Below, piece after piece: positions 1 through 7,061 of a stretch of DNA of 7,193 nucleotides (the stretch's first letter is position 1; each line of letters opens with the position of its first letter). Source of the stretch: Bacteroidales bacterium (GTDB lineage: Bacteria; Bacteroidota; Bacteroidia; Bacteroidales; VadinHA17); contig JAOZKQ010000102.1 of assembly GCA_029935275.1 (NCBI GenBank), positions 1 to 7,193 of the forward strand. The letters run 5' to 3'. Below the pieces are notes generated by a model. The model searched no databases, was not told where the DNA came from, and was given only the letters and a program-made list of their open reading frames with translations. The position numbers were made by a program, and so were the translations under genes.

Positions 1-72
1 AAGATATATACCGCGTAGCGGTTATAGTATTGTAGTTAGTTGTTTAATAATTTAAATTCCCCTCATATAAAC

Positions 73-99
73 AAAAAAGGGCCAGAATGTCCCCTTTTT
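73..99 (-). terminator. Intrinsic terminator after the sdhCAB operon
   Basis: Read on the minus strand, an A-run and G-run (AAAAAGGG) are followed by a short loop of about ten bases and then CCCTTTTTT, giving a stem closed by G-C pairs with a U-tract. It begins about 20 nt after the sdhB stop codon, the expected place for the end of the operon transcript. Because an A-run flanks the other side, it could also stop transcription entering from the left on the plus strand. The stem is only moderately strong. Confidence 0.75.
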
Positions 100-119
100 C
101 TAGTTAGGTATATTTGCTT

Positions 120-860
120 TTAGGTTATTTTTGCAGCATAAAATTCCCGATTCATTCGGGCAATATTTACAATAGAAATTTCCTTTGGGCATTGTGCTTC
201 ACAGGCGCCTGTATTTGTGCAATTCCCGAATCCTAATTCATCCATTTTTTGTACCATGGCTTTCACTCGTTCTTTGGCTTCAACCTGACCCTGTGGGAGT
301 AGGGCTAATTGAGATACTTTTGCTGAAACGAATAGCATTGCCGAAGCATTTTTACATGTTGCTACACAGGTACCACAACCAATACAAATACCGGCATCAA
401 AAGCTCGATCTGCATTTTCTTTTTTAACAGGAATAGAATTTGCTTCCGGTGCGGAACCTGTATTTGCGGAAATATATCCACCAACCTGTATGAGTTTATC
501 AAAAGCATTTCTGTCAACAATCAGGTCCTTTACTACCGGAAAAGCTCTTGATCGCCAGGGTTCAACAGTTATTTTATCTCCATCTTTAAAAACACTCATG
601 CTTAATTGGCATGTAGTTACACCTTTTTCCGGTCCATTGGGTATTCCGTTAATATATAATCCACACATACCACAAATACCTTCCCTGCAATCACTATCAA
701 AAGCAATAGGATCTCCGTTTTCTTTTATAAGTTTATCATTGAGATAATCTAACATTTCAAGAAAGGTCATTTCAGAAGAAACGCCACCCAGCTTATAGGT
801 AACAAATTTCCCTTTTTCTTGTTTATTTTTCTGACGCCAGATCTTAAGTGTTATGTTCAT
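120..860 (-). CDS. sdhB: Succinate dehydrogenase/fumarate reductase iron-sulphur subunit
   Basis: This is the electron-wiring subunit of complex II (B-type SQR/QFR, 246 aa). It carries electrons between the FAD of SdhA and the haems/quinone of SdhC at the cytoplasmic face of the membrane. The N-terminal plant-type ferredoxin domain shows the [2Fe-2S] ligands C58, C63, C66 and C84. The C-terminal domain has C159-x2-C162-x2-C165-x3-C169 and then C214, C220 and C224-Pro. By spacing with E. coli SdhB, C159/C162/C165/C224 should hold [4Fe-4S] and C169/C214/C220 the [3Fe-4S] cluster. All cluster ligands are present. The ATG at 858-860 lies 33 nt after the sdhA stop, with no clear Shine-Dalgarno sequence, as is common in Bacteroidota. 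It is the last gene of sdhCAB. It could equally be named frdB, since sequence does not set the reaction direction. Confidence 0.96.
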   Translation of the reverse strand: MNITLKIWRQKNKQEKGKFVTYKLGGVSSEMTFLEMLDYLNDKLIKENGDPIAFDSDCREGICGMCGLYINGIPNGPEKGVTTCQLSMSVFKDGDKITVEPWRSRAFPVVKDLIVDRNAFDKLIQVGGYISANTGSAPEANSIPVKKENADRAFDAGICIGCGTCVATCKNASAMLFVSAKVSQLALLPQGQVEAKERVKAMVQKMDELGFGNCTNTGACEAQCPKEISIVNIARMNREFYAAKIT

Positions 861-893
861 ATCATATAACTTTTGAGTATTAATTATTTCTTC

Positions 894-2813
894 CTATTTA
901 TAGCTTCTTTGTGTTGGCTTGACAAATTCAAACACAAGTTCTTCCTTATTTAATTTGGGACTTGACATTTCTCCGGTATATTCCCATGCTGCAACATAAG
1001 AATAATTAGCATCGTCACGCTTGGCTTCTCCGTCTTCAGTTTGATACTCTTCTCTGAAATGTGCTCCGCACGATTCTTTCCGGTTTAGTGCATCAATGAC
1101 GATCAAGTTGGCAATTTCAAAAAAGTCAGCTATCCGACCTGCTTTTTCAAGTTCCTGATTAAGTTCATTTAATTCACCTGAAACTTTAACATCTTTCCAG
1201 AATTCTTCCTTAAGTTCTTGTATCAGTTTTAGAGCTTTTTCTAATCCTTTTTCATTTCTTTTCATCCCGGAATAAGTCCATACAATATGACCTAGTCGTT
1301 TATGGAAAGATGTAGGAGTTTGAGTGCCTTTTACTGCTAGTAGTTTTTTTAGTTTGTCCTTAACTGTTTTTTCAGCTTTATCAAATTCAGGGGTATCTGT
1401 CGAAATCCGTGGAGTTTTAATCTCATCAGCCAGATAATTACCAATGGTAACAGGTAAGATAAAATATCCATCTCCTGCGCATTGCATAAGAGAACTTGCC
1501 CCGAGGCGATTAGCACCATGATCAGAGAAATTAGCTTCTCCGATTGCATACAAGCCTGGAATGGAAGTCATAAGATTATAATCAACCCATAATCCACCCA
1601 TCGTATAATGTGAAGCGGGATATATTCGCATGGGTTCTTTATAGGGATTTATTCCAGTAACTTTTCTATACAAATCAAAAAGAGTTCCATATTTAGCCTT
1701 AATATTTTCCTCTCCTTGATTATTAATAGCATCTTTAAAATCCAGATAAACTGCTAATCCTGTATTTCCCACACCATAGCCCTCATCACATCTTTCTTTA
1801 GCTGCTCTGGAAGCGACATCTCTTGGAACCAGATTTCCGAAAGCTGGATACCTTCTTTCAAGATAATAATCTCTTTCTTCTTCTTTTATTTCGTTCGCAT
1901 GTCTTTTATCTGCTTTTTCCTTTGGTACCCATACCCTTCCATCGTTTCGCAGAGACTCAGACATTAGGGTGAGTTTTGCCTGGTACTCATTTAATTGTGG
2001 GATACTGGTTGGATGAATTTGTGCCATGCTTGGGTTGGCTAAAAAAGCTCCCTTTTTAAAAGCGGCCAGGGCCGCTGAACCATTTGAATTTATTGCAAGT
2101 GTTGACAGGTAATATACAGTTCCAAAACCTCCGGTGGCAAAAACGACAGCATGGGCAGAATGTCGCTCAATCTCACCGGTTATTAAATTTCTTGTTATTA
2201 TTCCTCTTGCTTTTCCATCAATTACAACAAGCTCGAGCATATCCCTTCGAGTGAATATTTTTGCTTTACCAGCCTTTATTTGCCTACTTAATGACTGGTA
2301 GGCAGCTAAAGTGCATTGCTGCCCTGTTTGTCCCTGGGCATAAAAAGTTCTGGAAACCTGTACACCTCCAAAGGAACGATTATCAAGATAGCCACTATAT
2401 TCTCTTGCAAAGGGAACTCCTTGGGCAACAAATTGATCAATAATATTGTTACTTACTTCAGCCGCACGGTAAACATTTCCTTCTCTTGCACGAAAGTCAC
2501 CCCCCTTTATCATATCATAAAATAAACGGTAGTTACTATCAGCATCATTTTTATAATTTTTAGTCGCGTTGATACCACCTTGTGAAGCAATTGAATGTGC
2601 TCTTCGTGAGGAATCTTGAAACACATAGACTTTTACGTTATATCCTAGCTCAGCAAGAGATGCCGCTGCGGATGCCCCTGCCGCTCCAGCCCCAACAACA
2701 ATTATATCAAGGTTTTTCTTATTTGCAGGATTAACAAGTTTAACTGAAGCTTTATATTTAGTCCATTTTTCCGCTAAAGGACCTTCAGGGATCTTTGCAT
2801 CTAATTTTGTCAT
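894..2813 (-). CDS. sdhA: Succinate dehydrogenase/fumarate reductase flavoprotein subunit
   Basis: This is the catalytic subunit of complex II (639 aa), interconverting succinate and fumarate on the cytoplasmic side with covalently bound FAD. A Rossmann-type dinucleotide motif (GAGAAG, residues 41-46) follows an N-terminal tail of about 35 residues that is absent from E. coli SdhA. The flavinylated histidine is H73 in RRAHSIASQGG. Substrate-site residues typical of the family are visible: H267-P-T, R331 in VPRDVASRA (the proton-transfer arginine position), H402 in SHYTMGG and R436 in GANRLGASSL. The C-terminal helical domain (about 475-600) is complete. Length and motifs fit the B-type family of Bacteroidota. 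It sits between sdhC (27-nt gap) and sdhB (33-nt gap) in one operon. The ATG at 2811-2813 is the only sensible start. FrdA is the alternative name if the enzyme runs as a fumarate reductase. Confidence 0.97.
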   Translation of the reverse strand: MTKLDAKIPEGPLAEKWTKYKASVKLVNPANKKNLDIIVVGAGAAGASAAASLAELGYNVKVYVFQDSSRRAHSIASQGGINATKNYKNDADSNYRLFYDMIKGGDFRAREGNVYRAAEVSNNIIDQFVAQGVPFAREYSGYLDNRSFGGVQVSRTFYAQGQTGQQCTLAAYQSLSRQIKAGKAKIFTRRDMLELVVIDGKARGIITRNLITGEIERHSAHAVVFATGGFGTVYYLSTLAINSNGSAALAAFKKGAFLANPSMAQIHPTSIPQLNEYQAKLTLMSESLRNDGRVWVPKEKADKRHANEIKEEERDYYLERRYPAFGNLVPRDVASRAAKERCDEGYGVGNTGLAVYLDFKDAINNQGEENIKAKYGTLFDLYRKVTGINPYKEPMRIYPASHYTMGGLWVDYNLMTSIPGLYAIGEANFSDHGANRLGASSLMQCAGDGYFILPVTIGNYLADEIKTPRISTDTPEFDKAEKTVKDKLKKLLAVKGTQTPTSFHKRLGHIVWTYSGMKRNEKGLEKALKLIQELKEEFWKDVKVSGELNELNQELEKAGRIADFFEIANLIVIDALNRKESCGAHFREEYQTEDGEAKRDDANYSYVAAWEYTGEMSSPKLNKEELVFEFVKPTQRSYK

Positions 2814-2840
2814 AATAATATAAAGTTGTTTTTAGAATTT

Positions 2841-3485
2841 TTATTTAAAAAAATAAATTACAATTGGAATAATACAAAAACCAAGTGGTACTATAATCGA
2901 ATAGATTAAACCGATTCCTTTGATAATAGGAGTATAAGTTTCGTGATTTAATCCAAGAGTTTGAAATGCAGATTGAAATCCGTGATTTAAATGAAAGGCA
3001 AGGATAAGAAAAGAAAAAAGATAAAAAACAATATATCCGGGTAGTTGAAATAAGTCATGTGCCATTCCATAAAAATTTTCATGGTCTCCTTCGATTAATC
3101 CCAGTTTAACAAAATAAAAGTTTACGAAATGAATAACAAGGAAAATAAAAATAATTCCACCAAGATATATCATGTATTTTGAAAAGAAAGAAGTCTGTGT
3201 TTCTGCGGTTTTCTTATAACGGATTGGTCTGGCTAACCAATTTTGAATTTGAAGAATCACTCCCCAAAGAATATGTATTAGAAATCCGCCCATTAATACA
3301 AGCTCAAATGTTTTAACGATAGGGTTTACTGCCATAAAATGTGCTGCCTTATTGAAGGACGATGGGTCATCAGATAATAGGAATAGATTAATTCCTAAAT
3401 GAACCAGCAGAAAGATTATTAAAAAAAGGCCTGCCAGAGCCATTACAAACTTTTTGGTAATTGATGAACCTAGAAACTTACTCAT
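2841..3485 (-). CDS. sdhC: Succinate dehydrogenase/fumarate reductase cytochrome b subunit (B-type, dihaem)
   Basis: This is the membrane anchor of complex II (214 aa), which binds two b haems and the menaquinone site. Five hydrophobic helices can be read at roughly 13-37, 58-82, 104-127, 147-171 and 187-213, the number expected for a single-anchor B-type enzyme; no sdhD is present. The likely haem-ligating histidines, one in each of the first four helices, are H29, H71, H119 and H165 (H168 is an alternative). They match in order and approximate position the four ligands of Bacillus subtilis SdhC (H28, H70, H113, H155). It is the first gene of the operon, with the ATG at 3483-3485 and a candidate promoter about 50 nt upstream. 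It would be called frdC if the complex works as a fumarate reductase. Confidence 0.93.
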   Translation of the reverse strand: MSKFLGSSITKKFVMALAGLFLIIFLLVHLGINLFLLSDDPSSFNKAAHFMAVNPIVKTFELVLMGGFLIHILWGVILQIQNWLARPIRYKKTAETQTSFFSKYMIYLGGIIFIFLVIHFVNFYFVKLGLIEGDHENFYGMAHDLFQLPGYIVFYLFSFLILAFHLNHGFQSAFQTLGLNHETYTPIIKGIGLIYSIIVPLGFCIIPIVIYFFK

Positions 3486-3531
3486 AAGAAATTTATTTAA
3501 TTATATAATTTACAATTATTAAATTTGGACA

Positions 3532-3539
3532 CAAATCTA
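3532..3539 (-). promoter_or_regulatory. Candidate -7 promoter element of the sdhCAB operon
   Basis: The minus strand reads TAGATTTG, an exact match to the Bacteroidota -7 consensus TAnnTTTG. Transcription would begin near 3525 and give a 5' leader of about 40 nt before the sdhC ATG. The matching -33 TTTG box is not clear: only T-rich sequence lies 15-20 nt upstream. The call therefore rests on the -7 box and its position. Confidence 0.5.
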
Positions 3540-3764
3540 TGTATTTAGAAATGTAAAATATATGTTGAAAAACATGTTTCAGGTATATATTGTTTGTTAA
3601 TATGAGAAAAAATTAAATATCAAATACATATATAATAATATAAAGATATTCGTATTCTAATTTAGAACAAAAATAAATATGAGCTTTGTCCTTAAATGGA
3701 CTGGAATACGGTTTTGATATTTAGTTAATCCACTGATATTAAATGTATTAAAAATACGAGTATT
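3540..3764. other. AT-rich divergent intergenic region, no gene seen
   Basis: This lies between the sdh operon promoter and the alpha/beta hydrolase start. It is very AT-rich and contains no plausible coding frame. Small imperfect dyads occur: TGAAA...TTTCA around ACATGT near 3570-3585, GTCC-TTAAAT-GGAC near 3690, and AATAC-GA-GTATT just before the hydrolase ATG. No exact TAnnTTTG box facing the hydrolase was found, so its promoter is not assigned. Confidence 0.5.
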
Positions 3765-4556
3765 ATGATTTTAAATTCTGAAAAAATAAACTATAAACTT
3801 AGTGGCTCAGGAATTCCGCTTGTGTTATTGCATGGTTACCTGGAATCTGTCGAGATTTGGAATGGCTTTGGTGCAAAACTTTCCAAGACTTTTAAAGTTC
3901 TGATGATTGATTTGCCGGGCCATGGAAAATCAGCATCTTATGAAGAAATAAACAAGATGGAAGATATGGCAGCTCAAATAAATGAGATAACGGAGGAACT
4001 AGGCTTTCATAATTTTTTTCTTATAGGACATTCATTAGGGGGCTATGTATCATTGGCTTTTCTTGAGTTGTTTCCTGAAAAACTGCTGGGCATTTCATTA
4101 TTCCATTCACACCCTCTTGCTGATAGCACTGAAACGATAGAAAAAAGAAAACGTGAAATAGAACTTGTAATGCACGGCAGGAAAGAATTGATATGTCAGG
4201 TAAATATAGCCAAGGCATTTGCTGATGAGAACCTGGAGAAGTTTAAGATTAAGATTGATTTGGCTAAGCAAATTGCGATTAATACACCCGATAAGGGTGT
4301 TATTGCCACACTGAAAGGAATGATACAAAGGCCTGACCGGAGCCAACTTCTTATGGAAACAAGCTTGCCCTTTTTGTGGATTTTGGGAGAAAAGGATAAT
4401 TACATTCCTTACCCGGATATTACTAAAAAAGTCTCCCTGCCACTAAATACGAGCTTAGTAGTCTTGCAAAACAGCGGCCATCAGGGTTTTTTGGAAGAAG
4501 AAAAGCAATCACTTGAAGTAATAGAAGAATTTATTCAAAAATATTTGACTAATTAG
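3765..4556 (+). CDS. Alpha/beta-fold hydrolase, substrate unknown
   Basis: This is a 263-aa single-domain alpha/beta hydrolase, cytoplasmic by appearance (no signal peptide or membrane helix). The core motifs are complete: the oxyanion-hole strand LVLLHGYLES (19-28), the conserved DLPGHGKS turn (49-56), the nucleophile elbow GHSLGG with S90, the acid D211 in GEKDNY, and the histidine H239 in SGHQGFLEE. A helical cap spans roughly 118-195. The length and DLPGHGxS motif fit the large family that includes esterases, BioH-like and MhpC-like C-C hydrolases, but nothing in the cap or the neighbourhood identifies a substrate. It is the only plus-strand gene, divergent from sdhCAB and convergent with the S41 protease, so it is probably transcribed alone. 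The ATG at 3765 puts the first strand at the usual distance from the N-terminus; no Shine-Dalgarno sequence is evident. Confidence 0.9.
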   Translation: MILNSEKINYKLSGSGIPLVLLHGYLESVEIWNGFGAKLSKTFKVLMIDLPGHGKSASYEEINKMEDMAAQINEITEELGFHNFFLIGHSLGGYVSLAFLELFPEKLLGISLFHSHPLADSTETIEKRKREIELVMHGRKELICQVNIAKAFADENLEKFKIKIDLAKQIAINTPDKGVIATLKGMIQRPDRSQLLMETSLPFLWILGEKDNYIPYPDITKKVSLPLNTSLVVLQNSGHQGFLEEEKQSLEVIEEFIQKYLTN

Positions 4557-4592
4557 TGTGTGTCTATAAAGTCCGATTTCTTCGTTACGCTC

Positions 4593-4638
4593 GCCAAAAA
4601 ATTGATCATTTACAAAAGTAAACTCCCAATTTTTAGGC
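4593..4638. terminator. Nested inverted repeat between convergent genes, possible bidirectional terminator
   Basis: The arms GCCAAAAAATTG (4593-4604) and CAATTTTTAGGC (4627-4638) pair at 11 of 12 positions. Inside them, TTTAC (4609-4613) pairs with GTAAA (4618-4622) around an AAAA loop, leaving a 4x4 internal loop. An A-tract on the left and a T-tract on the right mean either strand gives a hairpin followed by U residues. It lies about 40 nt after the hydrolase stop and 60 nt after the S41 protease stop, where a shared terminator would be expected. The stem is AT-rich and weak, so termination is an inference; an intergenic repeat element is the alternative. Confidence 0.4.
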
Positions 4639-4649
4639 TTCGCAAGCCT
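4635..4649. repeat. Short perfect hairpin AGGCTT-CGC-AAGCCT
   Basis: The arms AGGCTT and AAGCCT pair perfectly at six positions around a CGC loop. Its left arm overlaps the right arm of the larger inverted repeat at 4593-4638, so the two structures cannot form together in one transcript. No U-tract follows on either strand, so it is not a standard intrinsic terminator. Confidence 0.5.
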
Positions 4650-4695
4650 CGAACTCTAACTTTCTATTTCAAACACTTGACTTTAAACACTGACT

Positions 4696-6315
4696 CTAAT
4701 TAAGGTTCATAGTTTCTGGTTTTGAAATATACTCGATAGCTTTTAGCAGTGTCTGATCAATATCTTTCCAGATGGGGTAGAATCCTGCATTATCCAGAAT
4801 ATTTCTTCCAATATATGCTTTAATTTGCGTGGAAATTATAAATTGAGATTCCTTTTTATCCTGAATTGATGACAATACCCCGTTTTTATTTGCATATTTA
4901 TTAAACTGTGTATAAATGTGTTGAGATTCAAGGTATTGTTTAAGTTTTTCGGGAGTTTTATATAATTCCAGTGATGTTCTGTTTTTATCAGAATATTCAA
5001 AGGCAAACTTGTAAATTATACCTTTATTCCGGACTTTAAGAAAATAGGGAGTTGCCCAGCTTGTATCAATTGGAATAAAAACATCAGGCATAATACCCCC
5101 TCCACCATAAACAATTTTCCCCTTAGGTGTTGTATATTTCAGCGAATCGTTAAAATGAATGCTATCAGCTTTTTCAAATTCTCCATTTACAAAACGATCC
5201 TGCAGGTCGTGCATGTAATTAGCATAACCTTTATTATAAGGTTTTTGAATACATCTTCCGGTGGGTGTATAATAGCGGGCTACTGTCAGTCGTATTGCCG
5301 AGCCGTCGGATAACATTAATGGTTCCTGAACAAGTCCTTTGCCAAACGAGCGCCTTCCAATAATTGTGCCCCTGTCGTTATCCTGTATTGCCCCGGCTAC
5401 AATTTCACTTGCTGATGCAGACCATTCATCCATTAAGATTACTATATCACCATTTTTGCAATTGCCGGATCCATCAGCATAGAAATTTTCCCTTGTCTGA
5501 GTCCTTCCTTCTGTGTAAACGATAAGTGTCTCATCTTCCAAAAACTGATTAGCCAGTTTTATAGCTGCATCCATGTAGCCTCCTCCATTACTTCTCAAAT
5601 CAACTATCAGCTGGTTCATGCCTTTTTCTTTCAGTTGGGTCAGGCCATCCATGAATTCGTCATAAGTTGTACGGGCAAATTTTGTAATTTTTATATAGCC
5701 TGTGGAATCATTTACCATATAGGCTACATCTACACTATACAGTGGGATTTTATCTCTGGTAATAGTGAATTCAATAATCTCTGTTACGTCGTGGCGTGAA
5801 ATCCCAACTTTTACTTTTGTTCCCCTGGGTCCTTTAAGTCTTTTTACAATGCTATCCTGGTGAATCTTCACTCCTGCAACAATTTCATCGTTTATTTCAA
5901 TAATGCGATCACCAGCGGCCAAACCTATTTTTTCGGATGGGCCACCTGAAATAACAGAACCTATGACTACTGTATCGTCAGGCATGGTAAAAGAAACTCC
6001 AATTCCATCAAAATTTCCTTCCAGTGGTTCATTTACCCGCTGAACATCCCGGGCAGGTATATAAATAGAATGGGGATCAAGATGTTCTAAAATTTGGGGG
6101 ATTGCTACTTCCTCCAATTCTCCCCGGTTTACCGTATCTACGTAAGCAGCTTCAATAAAACTTAATATTCCATCAAGTTTATCTGGTTTTTTATGAAATG
6201 ACCTGGTGCTTACGCCCTGGCTTTTATTGAGTTGTAGTCCGATTAATATTCCTCCTGCTAATACAATAGAAAGTAAAACAGGAAGATATATGCTTAGTTT
6301 TTTATTTTTATACAT
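4696..6315 (-). CDS. S41 family C-terminal processing peptidase (CtpA/Prc-like)
   Basis: This is a membrane-anchored serine protease of 539 aa from the ATG, expected to act in the periplasm on C-termini of envelope proteins. Numbered from that ATG, a hydrophobic segment at about 8-28 is an uncleaved anchor or signal peptide. A PDZ domain covers roughly 95-185 (GIGVSF, then GPSEKIGLAAGDRI), and the S41 core covers about 205-360. The catalytic residues are S301 in SASASE, D312 in AIQD and K326 in SFGKGLVQ. Their spacing (11 and 25 residues from the serine) equals that of E. coli Prc S430/D441/K455. About 130 residues follow the core after GGGGIMPD. An in-frame TTG two codons upstream (6321) is less likely than the ATG at 6313-6315. 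The gene begins 12 nt after the dCMP deaminase stop, so the two are probably cotranscribed without an obvious functional link. Confidence 0.93.
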   Translation of the reverse strand: MYKNKKLSIYLPVLLSIVLAGGILIGLQLNKSQGVSTRSFHKKPDKLDGILSFIEAAYVDTVNRGELEEVAIPQILEHLDPHSIYIPARDVQRVNEPLEGNFDGIGVSFTMPDDTVVIGSVISGGPSEKIGLAAGDRIIEINDEIVAGVKIHQDSIVKRLKGPRGTKVKVGISRHDVTEIIEFTITRDKIPLYSVDVAYMVNDSTGYIKITKFARTTYDEFMDGLTQLKEKGMNQLIVDLRSNGGGYMDAAIKLANQFLEDETLIVYTEGRTQTRENFYADGSGNCKNGDIVILMDEWSASASEIVAGAIQDNDRGTIIGRRSFGKGLVQEPLMLSDGSAIRLTVARYYTPTGRCIQKPYNKGYANYMHDLQDRFVNGEFEKADSIHFNDSLKYTTPKGKIVYGGGGIMPDVFIPIDTSWATPYFLKVRNKGIIYKFAFEYSDKNRTSLELYKTPEKLKQYLESQHIYTQFNKYANKNGVLSSIQDKKESQFIISTQIKAYIGRNILDNAGFYPIWKDIDQTLLKAIEYISKPETMNLN

Positions 6316-6327
6316 TTTCAAAAAAAA

Positions 6328-6777
6328 TTAAATCTCCATTTGAGCAATATCTATATTTGCCCTTTTCAAGAGGTTAAGCCCGGATTCATCACGATACTTT
6401 TCAACAAAAACAACCCTGGTAATACCTGATTGAATAATTAGTTTAGAGCATTCAAGACAAGGAGAAGTAGTGACATATAATGTGGCATTTTCGCTACTGT
6501 TATTAGACTTGGCTACTTTTGTTATGGCATTTGCTTCAGCATGCAAAACATAGGGTTTTGTTTTGCCGTTTTCATCCTCACATACATTTTCAAACCCTGC
6601 CGGTGTGCCATTATATCCATCAGAAATAATCATTCGGTCCTTAACAATCAAGGCGCCAACTTTTTTTCTTTTACAATAGGAGTTTTTTGACCAGGTTCCG
6701 GCCATCTCCAGATAACGTTTATCAAACAGAGGTTGCCTTTTTCCGTAAGGATCCGGCAAATTTGTTTTTGTAGTCAT
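6328..6777 (-). CDS. Deoxycytidylate (dCMP) deaminase, ComEB-like
   Basis: This zinc-dependent cytosolic enzyme deaminates dCMP to dUMP, feeding dTMP synthesis; it is 149 aa from the chosen ATG. The cytidine/deoxycytidylate deaminase signature is complete: H79-A-E81 (zinc ligand and catalytic glutamate) and P-C107-L-E-C110 (zinc ligands). The NGTP loop in GYNGTPAGFENVC (54-66) is typical of dCMP deaminases rather than cytidine or tRNA-adenosine deaminases. The reading frame can be extended seven codons to a TTG at 6798, but that codon lies in the U-tract of the preceding tRNA terminator. The ATG at 6775-6777 is therefore preferred and matches the usual family length. No Shine-Dalgarno sequence is visible. 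The gene lies just downstream of tRNA-Leu and its terminator and upstream of the S41 protease. The competence name comEB comes from Bacillus and does not imply DNA uptake here. Confidence 0.93.
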   Translation of the reverse strand: MTTKTNLPDPYGKRQPLFDKRYLEMAGTWSKNSYCKRKKVGALIVKDRMIISDGYNGTPAGFENVCEDENGKTKPYVLHAEANAITKVAKSNNSSENATLYVTTSPCLECSKLIIQSGITRVVFVEKYRDESGLNLLKRANIDIAQMEI

Positions 6778-6796
6778 TATAAAGCTATTAACACAC

Positions 6797-6825
6797 AAAA
6801 AACCCTCGGGTTCTGAGGGCTTTTT
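6797..6825 (-). terminator. Intrinsic terminator after tRNA-Leu
   Basis: The minus strand reads AAAAAGCCCTC, loop AGAACCC, then GAGGG followed by six T residues: a five-pair G-C-rich stem with a U-tract, starting 5 nt after the tRNA 3' end. The flanking A-run makes it potentially functional in both directions. The U-tract ends about 20 nt before the dCMP deaminase ATG. Confidence 0.85.
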
Positions 6826-6830
6826 GTTAG

Positions 6831-6914
6831 TACCCAGGGCCGGGGTCGAACCGGCACGATATTGCTATCACTGGTGTTTGAGACCAGCGCGTCTACCAAT
6901 TCCGCCACCTGGGC
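6831..6914 (-). tRNA. tRNA-Leu, anticodon CAA
   Basis: This is an 84-nt class II tRNA that reads UUG codons. The acceptor strand GCCCAGG pairs with CCTGGGT, with a G1-U72 wobble and discriminator A73. The D-arm contains GCGGAATTGGTAGACGC. The anticodon stem CTGGT/ACCAG encloses the loop CTCAAAC, giving anticodon CAA. The long variable arm GATA-GCAA-TATC marks it as leucine (or serine-like) class II. The T-arm is GCCGG-TTCGACC-CCGGC. No CCA is encoded (the next bases are CTA), so the tail must be added by the CCA-adding enzyme. It has its own upstream -7 box and a terminator directly downstream. Confidence 0.97.
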
Positions 6915-6936
6915 AAAGTAATAAATTTAACAGTTT

Positions 6937-6944
6937 CAAAGATA
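6937..6944 (-). promoter_or_regulatory. Candidate -7 promoter element of tRNA-Leu
   Basis: The minus strand reads TATCTTTG, an exact match to the Bacteroidota TAnnTTTG box, ending 22 nt before the first tRNA base. That leaves a short 5' leader of about 15-20 nt for RNase P to remove. No good -33 TTTG box is seen. The assignment is strengthened by conservation of this block in the degraded second copy at 7062-7109. Confidence 0.6.
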
Positions 6945-7024
6945 TAAACAATAATTAAATGTTAAGCTCATAGTAGCTAGTTACCAGTTGCGGAATTGAC
7001 CGCCCACATCCTGGCCCTTCACTA

Positions 7025-7045
7025 AAATTGTCCACTGGACAATTT
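7025..7045. repeat. Perfect 10+1+10 bp palindrome
   Basis: The arms AAATTGTCCA (7025-7034) and TGGACAATTT (7036-7045) are exact reverse complements around a single C. It lies between the intact tRNA promoter and the duplicated tRNA leader, in non-coding sequence. A smaller dyad, GCGG-AATTGA-CCGC, sits nearby at 6990-7003. It could be an operator-like dyad or the core of a REP-like dispersed intergenic element; only one copy is in this window. Confidence 0.7.
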
Positions 7046-7061
7046 CTTTACGTTCAGTCCT

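Noticed and set aside
7..26. Small hairpin ACCGC-GTA-GCGGT near the left edge
   Set aside because: The stem is only five pairs with no T-tract, at the window edge and already beyond the sdh terminator. No function can be supported.
185..747. Plus-strand frames of 80-85 codons inside sdhB
   Set aside because: They are antisense shadows of a well-conserved iron-sulphur protein, with no family resemblance of their own.
2261..2525. Plus-strand short frames inside sdhA
   Set aside because: They are antisense to the conserved flavoprotein and show no motifs.
6778..6798. A TTG start extending the dCMP deaminase by seven codons
   Set aside because: The TTG lies in the U-tract of the tRNA terminator, and the ATG at 6775-6777 gives the normal N-terminus.
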